From Microbacterium sp. (GTDB lineage: Bacteria; Actinomycetota; Actinomycetes; Actinomycetales; Microbacteriaceae), in the NCBI RefSeq assembly GCF_031179285.1, contig NZ_JAPSHY010000001.1:1-64000 (forward strand): 64,000 nt of DNA, given 5' to 3'. Under the pieces are notes generated by a model that was not told the DNA's origin, ran no database searches, and worked only from the letters and a program-made list of their open reading frames with translations. Positions 8,564-16,931 of the stretch are shown piece by piece (the first letter of the stretch is position 1; each line of letters begins with the position of its first letter). The translations under genes were made by a program, and so were the position numbers.

Positions 8564-8991
8564 CGACGCACGTAGTTGCCGTCTTCGAGACCGGCTTCGA
8601 TCTCGAAGCGGTTCCGCATCGGGTCTCGGCCCGCGGTCAGATACAGCAACGGCATGAGGAAGCCGTAGCGCAGCCATTGTGCTTTGTGAACGGCCTCGTG
8701 ACGGAGGATCGCTTCGGTCGGTGCGACGTCCCCGGTGAGGAAGCATCCGCCGACGCACACGCCACCGCGACTGAACGTCCAACTCGGCATTCCGCGGAAG
8801 ACCCACAAGCCGTTGCGTCGCTCGATGGGTCCGGTGCTCCAGAGCGAACCCCAGATCCATCCCACGGCGGTACCCCACCAGTAACCGGCGCGGCTGATCG
8901 GCGATCGGAGGAGGAACGAGGGGATCCGTCGGTCCAGGCGCCGTCCGCGGGCGAGCGCCGCCTCCGCCTCGGCGCGCCAGTCCTCGCTCAC
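8554..8991 (-). CDS. Hypothetical protein with an HExxH-type motif
   Basis: 145 aa, GTG start overlapping the arginase-family stop in a GTGA junction. The middle is Trp/Gly-rich (residues 37-70). Residues 98-102 read HEAVH, a zincin-like HExxH signature, in ILRHEAVHKAQW, followed by a hydrophobic segment (GFLMPLLYLTAG). I do not recognise a named family with certainty. The motif may be a zinc site or may have lost peptidase activity; no third ligand can be assigned. Confidence 0.6.
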   Translation of the reverse strand: MSEDWRAEAEAALARGRRLDRRIPSFLLRSPISRAGYWWGTAVGWIWGSLWSTGPIERRNGLWVFRGMPSWTFSRGGVCVGGCFLTGDVAPTEAILRHEAVHKAQWLRYGFLMPLLYLTAGRDPMRNRFEIEAGLEDGNYVRRGR

Positions 8992-9791
8992 GCGACGGCT
9001 CCCACCAGGCGCAGCAGTGCGCCGAGATCGTCGACCGCATCCTGCGGGGTGCGGGGCGCGAATCCGGCGATGGTCGCCCCCGCCAGCGGCAGGCGCTCCC
9101 GCAGCCGGCGAACGGCGGCGGCGAGGACCGCAGGCGAAAGGCCGAATGGCTCAGGCGAGGAGACGCCGGCCATGTGCGCCGGATCGAGCACGTCGACGTC
9201 GATGTGCACCCAGACGCGGGAGGCCCCGGTGGCGGCCACGGCATCGGCGAGCGCGTCGACCCGGTCGAGATCGGCGACGGAAAGGCGCGTGAGGGAGTCG
9301 AGTTGCCCGAGCTCTCCTTCGTCGGGGGAGCGCATGCCGACCGCGATGATCCGATCCCGGGGGATCCCAGGCGAGAGGGCCAATTGCGGTTCTCCTTCGC
9401 CGAGGACCGCGCGCAACGCCATGCCGGAGAATGCTCCGGACGGCGAACTCTCGGGCGTATGGAGGTCGGGGTGTGCATCGCACCACACCACCGCGAGATC
9501 CTCGGTTCCGGAGGGCAGGGCGGCGAGCGCTGCGACTGTCACGCTGCAGTCGCCGCCGATCACGACGGGTTCGGCGACGATGTGATCGCGAACGAGCTCC
9601 TGCGTGCGCCGGAGAGCGCTGAGCCTGCGGACGCCGGTTCCGAGAGCCTCACCTGCCTCGACGGGTACGTCAAGCAGGGTGGTCGCCGCGCGCGGCAGGT
9701 CGCCGGCGATCGCGGCGGCGCCGTCGACGAGCAGCATCGCGCGCGCTGCGGGAGACCCCTGCCACTGCGGGACCACAAGGAAACGCACCAT
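8988..9791 (-). CDS. Arginase family protein
   Basis: Ureohydrolase fold, 267 aa. Metal-site motifs are recognisable: GGDCS at 79-83, DAHPDLH at 105-111 and HIDVDVLDP at 196-204. In true arginases and agmatinases the first motif is GGDHS, so the His manganese ligand is Cys82 here, which raises doubt about canonical binuclear Mn activity. The ATG at 9791 is preceded by AGGAGG at an ideal distance; a longer frame to 9830 lacks this. Downstream gene overlaps by 4 bp. Substrate (arginine, agmatine, formimidoylglutamate or other) is open. Confidence 0.8.
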   Translation of the reverse strand: MVRFLVVPQWQGSPAARAMLLVDGAAAIAGDLPRAATTLLDVPVEAGEALGTGVRRLSALRRTQELVRDHIVAEPVVIGGDCSVTVAALAALPSGTEDLAVVWCDAHPDLHTPESSPSGAFSGMALRAVLGEGEPQLALSPGIPRDRIIAVGMRSPDEGELGQLDSLTRLSVADLDRVDALADAVAATGASRVWVHIDVDVLDPAHMAGVSSPEPFGLSPAVLAAAVRRLRERLPLAGATIAGFAPRTPQDAVDDLGALLRLVGAVA

Positions 9792-9809
9792 CGGTGCCTC
9801 CTGAGAAGA

Positions 9810-9849
9810 GGGCGGATGCCCCGGACGCACACGTCCGAGGCATCCGCCC
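9810..9849 (-). terminator. Terminator downstream of pspA
   Basis: Near-perfect 18-bp stem: 9810-9827 pairs with 9832-9849 around loop CACA, with one mismatch. On the minus strand it follows the pspA stop and is trailed by TCTTCTC. Confidence 0.7.
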
Positions 9850-9855
9850 GATGGG

Positions 9856-10599
9856 TCAGGAACCTTCGATGGCGGCCCGCGGCGCGCTGCCGCCTGCCTT
9901 GAGCTCGGCGAGGCGGGCCTCGACCTCGGTCAGCTCGCCGAGGTCGTCAAGGCTCTCGAACTGTGCGTCGAGGCTGGAGGCGGCAAGTTCCACCTTGCCC
10001 TGCGCGAGGGCCTCCTGGCGGCGGACCTTGTCTTCGAACCGTCCGAGCTCGCTGGTCGGGTCGAGGACATTGATCGAGGAGACCGCGTCCTGCACCTTCG
10101 TCTGGGCTTCGGCGACCTTGGCGCGGGCGAGCAGTTCGCTGCGCTTGGACTTCAGCTCGCCGAGCTTCTCCTTCATGCCGTTCAGGCCGGTCTTGAGCTT
10201 GTCGACGATCTCCGTCTGCGCGGCGATGGTCGGCTCCGCCGTCCTCGCGTCGCGCTCCTCGCCGATCTGGCGCTGAAGGGCGATCTTGGCGAGGCTGTCG
10301 AACTTGTCGGCATCCGCCGTGTTGCCCGCGGCGCGCAGCTCGTCGGCCTTGCGGCTCGCGGCAAGGGCCTTGTTGCCCCAGTCCTTCGCCGCCTGGAGGT
10401 CTTCCTCGTGATCGCGCTCGAGCAGACGCAGGTTGCCGATGGTCTCCGCGATGGCGGCCTCGGCGTCGGCGATGCTGTTGGTGTAGTCGCGGACGAGCTG
10501 GTCGATCATCTTCTGCGGGTCCTCGGCGGAGTCGAGGAGCGAGTTGATGTTGGCTCGGACAAGGGTCGAGATGCGCCCGAAGATGGACTGCTTTGCCAT
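9856..10599 (-). CDS. pspA: PspA/IM30 family protein
   Basis: 247 aa, almost entirely helical and coiled-coil, matching PspA/Vipp1 membrane-associated proteins that stabilise the cytoplasmic membrane under stress. The N-terminus MAKQSIFGRISTLVRANINS is the amphipathic membrane-binding helix of the family, followed by LLDSAEDPQKMIDQLVRDY. The open frame continues 110 codons upstream as Ala/Arg-rich shadow of the neighbouring gene; the start given has AAAGGAA about 7 nt before it. It follows the TPM gene by 55 bp on the same strand, suggesting joint expression, and ends in a strong terminator. Confidence 0.92.
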   Translation of the reverse strand: MAKQSIFGRISTLVRANINSLLDSAEDPQKMIDQLVRDYTNSIADAEAAIAETIGNLRLLERDHEEDLQAAKDWGNKALAASRKADELRAAGNTADADKFDSLAKIALQRQIGEERDARTAEPTIAAQTEIVDKLKTGLNGMKEKLGELKSKRSELLARAKVAEAQTKVQDAVSSINVLDPTSELGRFEDKVRRQEALAQGKVELAASSLDAQFESLDDLGELTEVEARLAELKAGGSAPRAAIEGS

Positions 10600-10654
10600 G
10601 GTGGTTCCTTTCAGAGGGTCGTGGTCGAGGTCTGTGCGTGAGGGACGGTGTCGA

Positions 10655-12700
10655 TCAGAAGCGCCCACCTCCGGAGCGTCCGCTGCGGCCACCGCCGGAG
10701 CGCCCGCCGCCTCCGAAGCCCGAGCTGCGGAAGCCACCGCCGCCGCTGGAGCGCCAGCTGCTGCGTCGCGACGAACCGCCGCCCCCGCTGCCGCCACCGG
10801 AGAGGAGTCCTCCGATGATGCCGCCCAGGATGTCGCCGCCGAGGCCTGAGCTGCCGGACCGCGAACTCGAGCCGCCGAACAGCCCGCCGCCCCAGCCGTC
10901 GTCCTCGTATCGCATCGGGTTGTACGAGGCGACATCGGCCTGCGCAGAGGAGACGGCCTGTCGTGCCAGTTCCAGGGCGTGACCTGCCTGGGTCAGCGCC
11001 GCTTCCGGATTCGCGGTCTGCAGCTGCAGCGCCTGCGTGAGACCGGCTTCCGCCTGCGAGAGGCGAGTGCGCGCCGTCGAGCCGACCGTGCCGCGTCGTG
11101 TCTCGATGTACTGCCGTGCCGCGCGGATCTCGGAATTCGCCTGCGCCAGCGTCTGCCCGAGCAGTTGCTGCACCCGGCGAGCACGTTCCACGCTCTCTCG
11201 GCCCTGAGCGATGGCGGCGTCGATCTGCATGTCGGCGGCGGTCAGAGCCTCGAGGGTGCGGTGTGGGCTGCGCGGAGTGCTGTTCAGACTGGCCTGCGCC
11301 TGCTGCAGCAGCTCGGAGGTCGACGCCACCGCTGTGGAGACCGCACCCCCCGCATCGGGGAGCTGCTGCGCGGCGGCCACATCGCTCTGCAGTTCGACCA
11401 ATAGCGCCCGAGCGCGTGTCTCGATGTCGCCGAGTTCGGACCCGAGAGTCGTGATCGCCTGCACCAGCTGAGTGGCCTGGGCGATCGACTGCTCGGCAGT
11501 GCGTATCGCGAATGCCGCCTCGCCGGTGCGGCCGGCCGTGATCGCCTCGCCGGCGAGCGCGATGGAACGATCAGCGAGGGCGGCGCGCTCCTGCGCCTGG
11601 GCGGGGTTGTCGGTCACGGTGGCCAGGGCAGATGCGTCGTAGGTCGCGGCGAGGGCCTCCAGCGCGGGAGCGGCGCCCGCCACCACCGGCTGCAGATCGG
11701 CGCGCGCCGAGCGCACGCGCTCCAGCGCCTCTGGCGCGTTCTGCTCGAGCTGACGCAGCTGGTCGAAGGCCTCAGCGTTCGCCTCGAGCGCCTCGTCGAT
11801 CTCATCACAGATCTGGATGATGCGGATGTGCCATGCGCGGCGGTCGTGAACGGAGTCCTCGACCTCATCGTCGAGCTTCTGACGCAGGTCGAAGGCCTCG
11901 GACATCTTGGCCTTCGCGGTCTCGATCGCTTTGCCGAATTCGGCGGTCGCACCCTCGCCGAACTGCGCGACGGCGAAGCCGAGCTCCTCTCGGCTCGACG
12001 TGATCGCATCGTCGGCCCGCACGAGGGCGGACCCGGCCTGCGTCTCGACCTGATCATCGGTGAGGGTCGAGAAGGGGTCGTTCGGGTCAGGTTCGGCCGG
12101 CATCGCGCCCCGCGCCCGCATGGCAGCGTTGCGCCTTGCTCTCGCGATGAGCCGCACCACGAGCCAGATCAGGAGTGCGACGGCAGCGATCCCTGCCACG
12201 ATCAGCACGACGCGCAGGGCTCCGGCGCCGCCGTCGCCCTGAATCTCGTCGGCGGCGAGGATGATCGCTCCATCCCAGTCGTCCTCTGCGAGCAGCGGCT
12301 GGATCTTCTCTTCGACGTCGTCGAGCTCTCCGTCGCTGAGGGGTCCTCCGGCTGCCGCAGAGATGTAATAGCTGCGCTGCTCCACCGCCACAGCCAGCAG
12401 ATACTGCTCCGGGCCGAGGTTGTTGGAGTCTGCGACGGCGTCGGCCCATGCGACCCGATCGGACGGCGATGTGAACTCGTCGACGATGACGACGAAGAGG
12501 TCGGCGTCGGAGTTCTCGGTCAACTCCTGCAACCGGGACTCGACCGCATCTCGCTCCTCGGCACTGAGCACACCCGCATCGTCGGTGACGTAACCCGCGT
12601 CCAGAGTGAGCGGGTCGGCGGCCGATGCGGCACCTGCGGTGAGGCCGACGGTCGCCAGAGCGGCGGTCAGCGCGGCCAGCGTCAGCCACCGAGTCCTCAT
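10655..12700 (-). CDS. TPM domain-containing secreted/membrane protein
   Basis: 681 aa. Signal peptide at 1-27 (AGAASA cleavage), TPM domain at about 30-155 (YVTDDAGVLS, then DLFVVIVDEF), transmembrane helix near 165-185, a long Ala/Gln-rich coiled-coil region to about 590, and a Gly/Ser/Arg-rich tail over the last 80 residues. TPM domains are implicated in photosystem II repair and envelope stress; in Actinobacteria this long form recurs next to pspA, as here. Shine-Dalgarno GGAGGG before the ATG. The domain should face the outside, with the coiled coil in the cytoplasm where PspA could contact it; that contact is inference. Confidence 0.85.
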   Translation of the reverse strand: MRTRWLTLAALTAALATVGLTAGAASAADPLTLDAGYVTDDAGVLSAEERDAVESRLQELTENSDADLFVVIVDEFTSPSDRVAWADAVADSNNLGPEQYLLAVAVEQRSYYISAAAGGPLSDGELDDVEEKIQPLLAEDDWDGAIILAADEIQGDGGAGALRVVLIVAGIAAVALLIWLVVRLIARARRNAAMRARGAMPAEPDPNDPFSTLTDDQVETQAGSALVRADDAITSSREELGFAVAQFGEGATAEFGKAIETAKAKMSEAFDLRQKLDDEVEDSVHDRRAWHIRIIQICDEIDEALEANAEAFDQLRQLEQNAPEALERVRSARADLQPVVAGAAPALEALAATYDASALATVTDNPAQAQERAALADRSIALAGEAITAGRTGEAAFAIRTAEQSIAQATQLVQAITTLGSELGDIETRARALLVELQSDVAAAQQLPDAGGAVSTAVASTSELLQQAQASLNSTPRSPHRTLEALTAADMQIDAAIAQGRESVERARRVQQLLGQTLAQANSEIRAARQYIETRRGTVGSTARTRLSQAEAGLTQALQLQTANPEAALTQAGHALELARQAVSSAQADVASYNPMRYEDDGWGGGLFGGSSSRSGSSGLGGDILGGIIGGLLSGGGSGGGGSSRRSSWRSSGGGGFRSSGFGGGGRSGGGRSGRSGGGRF

Positions 12701-12810
12701 AGCGTTCCCTCCGACCGGCAGCCGTGCACCATGCCCATGAGTCTATGCACACCAGCCGACACGCGACAGGTTCCGAGGCCGGATCGCCGTTCGCCGTCAG
12801 CGGAGACACA

Positions 12811-12816
12811 TACGCT
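12811..12816 (+). promoter_or_regulatory. -10 hexamer of a leaderless promoter
   Basis: TACGCT, 7 nt before the ATG at 12824. Confidence 0.5.
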
Positions 12817-12823
12817 GGAAGGC

Positions 12824-13660
12824 ATGGACGACAGGTATGGTTCGGATGTCCTCGCCGCAGGCTGGCGTGAGCGCGCCGCGAAGCCGGTGCCGCAGGTGCC
12901 GGCCGAGCTCGATCTCGTCGTGGAGGTCGCGGACGACGGCTTCTGCGGGGCGGTGACGCGCGTGCAGTCGGGCACCGTGGAACTGGAGGATCGCACGGGC
13001 CGCCGACGCCTCTTCCCGCTCGGCGGCGGTTTTCTCATCGACGGGGCCGCGGTGCGTCTGACGGTTCCCGCGCACGGCGCGAAGTCTCCTCGTCGCACAG
13101 CATCCGGTTCGTTCGCCGTCGCCGATCAACGCGCCAAGGTCGCCCTGCCCAGCCGGATCCTCGTCGAGGGCAAGCACGACGCCGAGCTCGTCGAGAAGGT
13201 ATGGGGACACGATCTGCGGGTCGAGGGCGTCGTCGTGGAGTTCCTGCAGGGCGTCGACCTGCTCTCCGAACTGCTGGCTGAGGAGCCTCCCAGCGCCAAC
13301 CGTCGCTATGGCGTGCTGGTGGATCACCTCGTCCCCGGGTCGAAGGAGTCCCGGATCGCCGACGCTGTCGCTCGGGGTCCTCACGGACGGCACGTGCGCA
13401 TCGTGGGGCATCCCTTCGTCGATGTCTGGCAGTGCGTCACGCCGCAGGCGTTGGGCATCTCCCGGTGGCCGGAGATCCCGAGGGGAACGGACTGGAAGAC
13501 CGGCATTTGCCGCGCGTTCGGCTGGCCGCACGAGACGCAGGCCGACACCGCGCGTGCCTGGCAGCGCATCCTCAGCAGGGTGAAGTCTTACCGCGATCTG
13601 GAGCCGGCTCTTCTCGGCCGTGTCGAAGAGCTCATCGACTTCGTGACCACGCCGTCGTGA
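12824..13660 (+). CDS. DUF3097 family protein with TOPRIM-like motifs
   Basis: 278 aa, matching the actinobacterial DUF3097 family of unknown function. Two features recall the TOPRIM fold of RNase M5/primases: ILVEGKHDAE (Glu115, with Lys117-His118-Asp119) and VLVDHLVPGSKE (Asp167-His168), spaced about 50 residues. A nuclease or RNA-processing role is therefore possible but unproven. A large open frame extends about 1 kb upstream across the TPM gene; the start given has a TAnnnT box 7 nt before it. It precedes trmB on the same strand. Confidence 0.8.
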   Translation: MDDRYGSDVLAAGWRERAAKPVPQVPAELDLVVEVADDGFCGAVTRVQSGTVELEDRTGRRRLFPLGGGFLIDGAAVRLTVPAHGAKSPRRTASGSFAVADQRAKVALPSRILVEGKHDAELVEKVWGHDLRVEGVVVEFLQGVDLLSELLAEEPPSANRRYGVLVDHLVPGSKESRIADAVARGPHGRHVRIVGHPFVDVWQCVTPQALGISRWPEIPRGTDWKTGICRAFGWPHETQADTARAWQRILSRVKSYRDLEPALLGRVEELIDFVTTPS

Positions 13661-13716
13661 GCGGGCCGGCGCGATCAATCGCGCCCGACTGGCGAGGCGG
13701 CCCGATATCGCGCGAC

Positions 13717-13722
13717 TACCCT
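13717..13722 (+). promoter_or_regulatory. -10 hexamer of a leaderless promoter
   Basis: TACCCT, 6 nt before the trmB ATG at 13729. Confidence 0.5.
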
Positions 13723-13728
13723 GGAACC

Positions 13729-14454
13729 ATGCCCGAACCTCGTACCTTCCGTGAAGAACCGGTGTCCTTCGTGCGCCGCAGCGGACGGATGTCCGAGGCG
13801 CAGGAACGCGCGTTCGAGGAGCTCGCGCCGAACTATCTGCTCGACGTGCCGCGCGATGTCGCGTGGACGTCGGTGCACCCGGAGGCGCGCCTGGACCCGG
13901 CTGAGGCGTACGGCCGCGCCGCGGCGCTGTACATCGAGATCGGTTCCGGGCAGGGACACGCGATCGTCTCCGCGGCGATGACGAGGCCGGACGACGACTT
14001 CCTCGCCGTCGAGGTCTTCCGCGCAGGCCTCGCCCGCACGATGCTCGATGCCGACCGCGAGGGTGTGCGCAACCTCCGGCTCGTCGAGGCGAACGCCCCC
14101 GAGGTGCTGTCGTCGTACCTGCCGGAGGGCGCTGCGACAGAGATCTGGATCTTCTTCCCCGATCCGTGGCACAAGAACAAGCACACGAAGCGGCGTCTGA
14201 TCCGCTCCGGTTTCGGCGAGACCGCCGCTCGTGCGTTGCGCGACGGCGGCACCCTGCGGCTCGCGACCGACTGGGAGGATTACGCGCTGCAGATGCGGGA
14301 TGTGCTCGATGCCGACTCGCTGTTCGAACGCGACTTCGACGGAGACTGGGCGGAGCGCTTCGAAGGTCGGGCGATGACGGCTTTCGAGCGGAAGGGCATC
14401 GCGAAGGGGCGAGACATCCGTGATCTCACGTACCGGCGGAGGGCGCGGGCGTGA
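13729..14454 (+). CDS. trmB: tRNA (guanine-N7-)-methyltransferase
   Basis: Methylates G46 in the tRNA variable loop using SAM. 241 aa, usual length for actinobacterial TrmB. The SAM motif LYIEIGSGQGH is at about 66-76, and the family signature FFPDPWHKNKHTKRR follows at about 143-157. The Arg/Phe-rich N-terminal arm FVRRSGRMSEAQ is typical. A reading frame continues about 300 bp upstream, but the leaderless promoter and homology place the start here. The downstream CPBP gene starts inside its stop codon (GTGA overlap). Confidence 0.93.
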   Translation: MPEPRTFREEPVSFVRRSGRMSEAQERAFEELAPNYLLDVPRDVAWTSVHPEARLDPAEAYGRAAALYIEIGSGQGHAIVSAAMTRPDDDFLAVEVFRAGLARTMLDADREGVRNLRLVEANAPEVLSSYLPEGAATEIWIFFPDPWHKNKHTKRRLIRSGFGETAARALRDGGTLRLATDWEDYALQMRDVLDADSLFERDFDGDWAERFEGRAMTAFERKGIAKGRDIRDLTYRRRARA

Positions 14455-15341
14455 CCGAGAGCGGGGTGGACACCCGATGGCAGCAGGCGGCCGTGCCGGC
14501 ACTGCTGGTCTGCGCCGCGGCTCCGGCGTTCTTCGTCGTCCAGTGGGCGTGGCTCGGATGGGTGTTCCTCGCGCTCGGGATCGGCACCGCCTGGCTGGTC
14601 GAGCGTCGCGGTGGCGAGCACTCTGAAGCCGACGCCGTCCGCGTCGGTGCGCGGGTCGATTCCGCTCGCACGATCGGCCGTCGATCGTCGCTGACGCGCG
14701 ACCTCGGGCTCATCGGGCTGGGCATGCTCATCGTGAGCGTGATCCCGCTCGCGGCGGAACTCGACAACCTCGCGATGCTGCGCTTCACCCTCGCGCTCGG
14801 GGGAGCGGTGCTGGTGCCCTATCTGATCTCGCGATTCGTCTTCCGCGACCGCGCGGTCAGCTTCCCGTGGCGGACAGGGAAGCGGTGGGGCAAGCTGCAG
14901 TGGGGGTGGCTGGTGGCCGTGCTGGTGCTCGGCTGGCTGATCCTGCCGTTCTACTTCATCACCAGCGGCGTCTATCAGAACTGGCCGGTCGTGAATTCGC
15001 CCGAGCTCATCGCACGGCTTTTCGTCGGCGTCGGTGCGGTGGGCATCTGGGACGAGCTCTTCTTCATCTGCACGGTGTTCGCGCTGCTGCGTCGTCACTT
15101 CCCGGACCTGGTGGCGAACCTGTTGCAAGCCATCGTGTTCGTGTCGTTCCTCTGGGAACTCGGTTACCGGGAGTGGGGACCGCTGCTCACGATTCCGTTC
15201 GCGCTGCTGCAGGGCTACATCTTCCTTCGCACGCACTCGCTGGCCTACGTCGTCACGGTGCACCTGCTCTTCGACGCCGTGGTGTTCGCGGTGCTCGTGC
15301 ATGCGCACAATCCGGGGTTGATCCCGGTGTTCCTCGTCTGA
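14451..15341 (+). CDS. CPBP family membrane protein (type II CAAX-like, degenerate motif 1)
   Basis: 296 aa with about eight transmembrane helices. The C-terminal half resembles CPBP intramembrane proteases: motif 1 (normally EExxxR) reads DELFFI at 201-206, keeping Glu202 but not the Arg, and the later metal-ligand segment is HLLFDA with His271. Loss of the motif-1 Arg makes full activity uncertain. GTG start overlaps the trmB stop by 4 bp, so it is translated from the trmB mRNA. Role unknown; related proteins process peptides or prenylated substrates. Confidence 0.7.
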   Translation: MTESGVDTRWQQAAVPALLVCAAAPAFFVVQWAWLGWVFLALGIGTAWLVERRGGEHSEADAVRVGARVDSARTIGRRSSLTRDLGLIGLGMLIVSVIPLAAELDNLAMLRFTLALGGAVLVPYLISRFVFRDRAVSFPWRTGKRWGKLQWGWLVAVLVLGWLILPFYFITSGVYQNWPVVNSPELIARLFVGVGAVGIWDELFFICTVFALLRRHFPDLVANLLQAIVFVSFLWELGYREWGPLLTIPFALLQGYIFLRTHSLAYVVTVHLLFDAVVFAVLVHAHNPGLIPVFLV

Positions 15342-15396
15342 GGACCCGCATCGTGTCGTGTGCCCTGATGTCCGGCGACGGGGGGAGAATCGGCTC

Positions 15397-15789
15397 ATGC
15401 TCATCGTCGGACTGATCCTCGCCGCGGCTGCCGCGGCTTTCCATGTCTTCATCTTCGCCCTGGAGTCGCTGAGGTGGACCGAGCCGGAGACGCGGAAGAT
15501 CTTCGGAGTCGCCAGCGAAGCGGATGCCGTCACGATGAAGCAGCTCGCCTTCAACCAGGGTTTCTACAACCTTTTCCTCGCTCTGACCACACTGCTCGGC
15601 ATCGCACTGCTCATCTCGGGTCTGGCGACCGTGGGACTCACCCTGGTCTTCGCCGGCACGGGAATGATGACGGCAGCAGCGCTCGTACTGGTGCTGTCGG
15701 ACCGCACGAAGGCGCGCGCCGCGACGATGCAGGGAGCGTTGCCGGCGCTCGCCGTGGTGGTGACCGCGATCGGCATCGCGGTCGGCTGA
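15397..15789 (+). CDS. DUF1304 family membrane protein
   Basis: 130 aa with four hydrophobic helices. The loop LRWTEPETRKIFG after helix 1 and FNQGFYNLFLAL in helix 2 are typical of the DUF1304 family. Function unknown. I use the ATG at 15397 because it begins directly with the first helix; GAGAAT, a weak -10-like hexamer, lies 6 nt before it. Confidence 0.8.
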   Translation: MLIVGLILAAAAAAFHVFIFALESLRWTEPETRKIFGVASEADAVTMKQLAFNQGFYNLFLALTTLLGIALLISGLATVGLTLVFAGTGMMTAAALVLVLSDRTKARAATMQGALPALAVVVTAIGIAVG

Positions 15790-15799
15790 GTCGCAGCTC

Positions 15800-16270
15800 T
15801 CAGTCCTCCGGACCCCGACGGGCGTTGAAGTTCTCGGCGTACCGGCGTTCGGCCTCCTCGAGAAGGCGATCGTCGAGACGCGCGACGAACTCGACGTCGC
15901 GAAGCAGCGGCTCGCAATCCGGGCCACGACCGGCGTGGGTACCGCGCAACACCCAGGCGAAGCGATCCGGGTTCTTCTCGGCGAGGTGCCGGTACTGGCA
16001 CAGCTGACGTGCCAGCCAGTCCTCCAACGGCCGGGTCCACCAGCCCTCGGCATCCAGCGGATTGACCGAGAGTCCCGGCAGATCGAGCCCGCTCTCCGTG
16101 TCGACGCTGCGCTGCGACGCGTCACTGTCCGGCCCCTCAGAGTACCGGACGTGCAGGCCGGGCTCAGAGCGAACCCGGCGGGCCAGTTCTGTCATGGACG
16201 CGATGCGGGCAGGGTCGTCGGTTTCGTTCGCCCGGCGATCGTCGCGTCCGGGGTCTGTCGGTTCGGACAT
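15800..16270 (-). CDS. Conserved hypothetical protein (DUF6098-like)
   Basis: 156 aa, acidic, no signal or membrane segment. The central block GLDLPGLSVNPLDAEGWWTR and WLARQLCQYRHLAEKNPDRFAWVLRG is well structured and resembles actinobacterial DUF6098 proteins. The Asp/Arg-rich first 20 residues look disordered. Shine-Dalgarno GGGAG lies about 8 nt before the ATG. Convergent with the DUF1304 gene. Function unknown. Confidence 0.7.
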   Translation of the reverse strand: MSEPTDPGRDDRRANETDDPARIASMTELARRVRSEPGLHVRYSEGPDSDASQRSVDTESGLDLPGLSVNPLDAEGWWTRPLEDWLARQLCQYRHLAEKNPDRFAWVLRGTHAGRGPDCEPLLRDVEFVARLDDRLLEEAERRYAENFNARRGPED

Positions 16271-16338
16271 GTCGCGGCTCCCTTCTCCACAGCCAGCTTC
16301 TGCCGTTTTCGAGGCGCGAGAAAGGGGCTGGCGCAGGA

Positions 16339-16740
16339 CTACGTCCGTATGATCGCTGCGACGGCGCTCACCTCGATCAGGGCCCCGGGAACCCCGAGGC
16401 CCGCGACGAGGGCGGCGGTGACGAGGGGAGGGGCGCCGTCTCGCGCGAGCTTCGATGCGACGGCGCCGTACGCGGCGCGCAGATCGGCATCCTGGTGGAT
16501 GAGAACGGTCCAGCTGATGACGTCCTCCAGTCCGGCTCCCGCTGTCTCCAGCGCCACGCGAGCATTCTCGACCGCTCGAAGCGACTGTTCCGCCACGTCT
16601 GCCGACACGACCGCTCCGGCGCTATCCACGCCGTTCTGGCCGCCGACGTAGATCGTCGTCGCCTCCGGTGGAACCACGGCGACATGACTGAAGGCGGGGC
16701 TGACGACCAGGCCTTCCGGTTGCATGAATGCGATCTCCAT
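16339..16740 (-). CDS. RidA family protein (YjgF/YER057c/UK114)
   Basis: 133 aa. RidA proteins hydrolyse reactive enamine/imine intermediates to ketones, protecting PLP enzymes. The fold is recognisable from VYVGGQNG-type text (IYVGGQNGVDSAG, about 29-41) and SWTVLIHQDADLRAAY. The Arg that binds the carboxylate in RidA proper (in xxRxx near residue 105) is not obvious, so it may be a divergent Rid subfamily member. The start MEIAFMQPEG is chosen by homology; the frame runs 29 codons further upstream. Nothing but a 191-bp divergent promoter region separates it from the HNH gene. Confidence 0.8.
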   Translation of the reverse strand: MEIAFMQPEGLVVSPAFSHVAVVPPEATTIYVGGQNGVDSAGAVVSADVAEQSLRAVENARVALETAGAGLEDVISWTVLIHQDADLRAAYGAVASKLARDGAPPLVTAALVAGLGVPGALIEVSAVAAIIRT

Positions 16741-16931
16741 GTCGGCATCATCGTCTGGGGCTCCGACATCGCGGAAGCGCTGCTGCACGAGGCGGAGAGA
16801 CGTCCGAGATGCAGCACGTCGCCCCACCCGCGGCGCTGTTCGATCTGGGGTTTCGATGCGACCCGGAAAAGGCTTCTGATCTGGGGGAAGTGGGCGTGGT
16901 AATGTCGGTGGCCCGGTGTTGAATTGGACGT
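16741..16931. promoter_or_regulatory. Divergent intergenic region between RidA and HNH genes
   Basis: 191 bp without a convincing gene. TAATGT at 16900-16905 is a candidate -10 for the HNH gene. No clear inverted repeat was found. Confidence 0.3.

Noticed and set aside
11828..12823. Long forward open frame running into the DUF3097 gene
   Set aside because: It lies antisense to the TPM gene, and its translation is Gly/Asp/Arg/His-rich shadow sequence. Homology and a leaderless promoter place the real start at 12824.
14280..15554. 424-codon minus-strand open frame over trmB, the CPBP and the DUF1304 genes
   Set aside because: Very Glu/His/Arg/Gln-rich and crosses three well-supported forward genes; no start signal.
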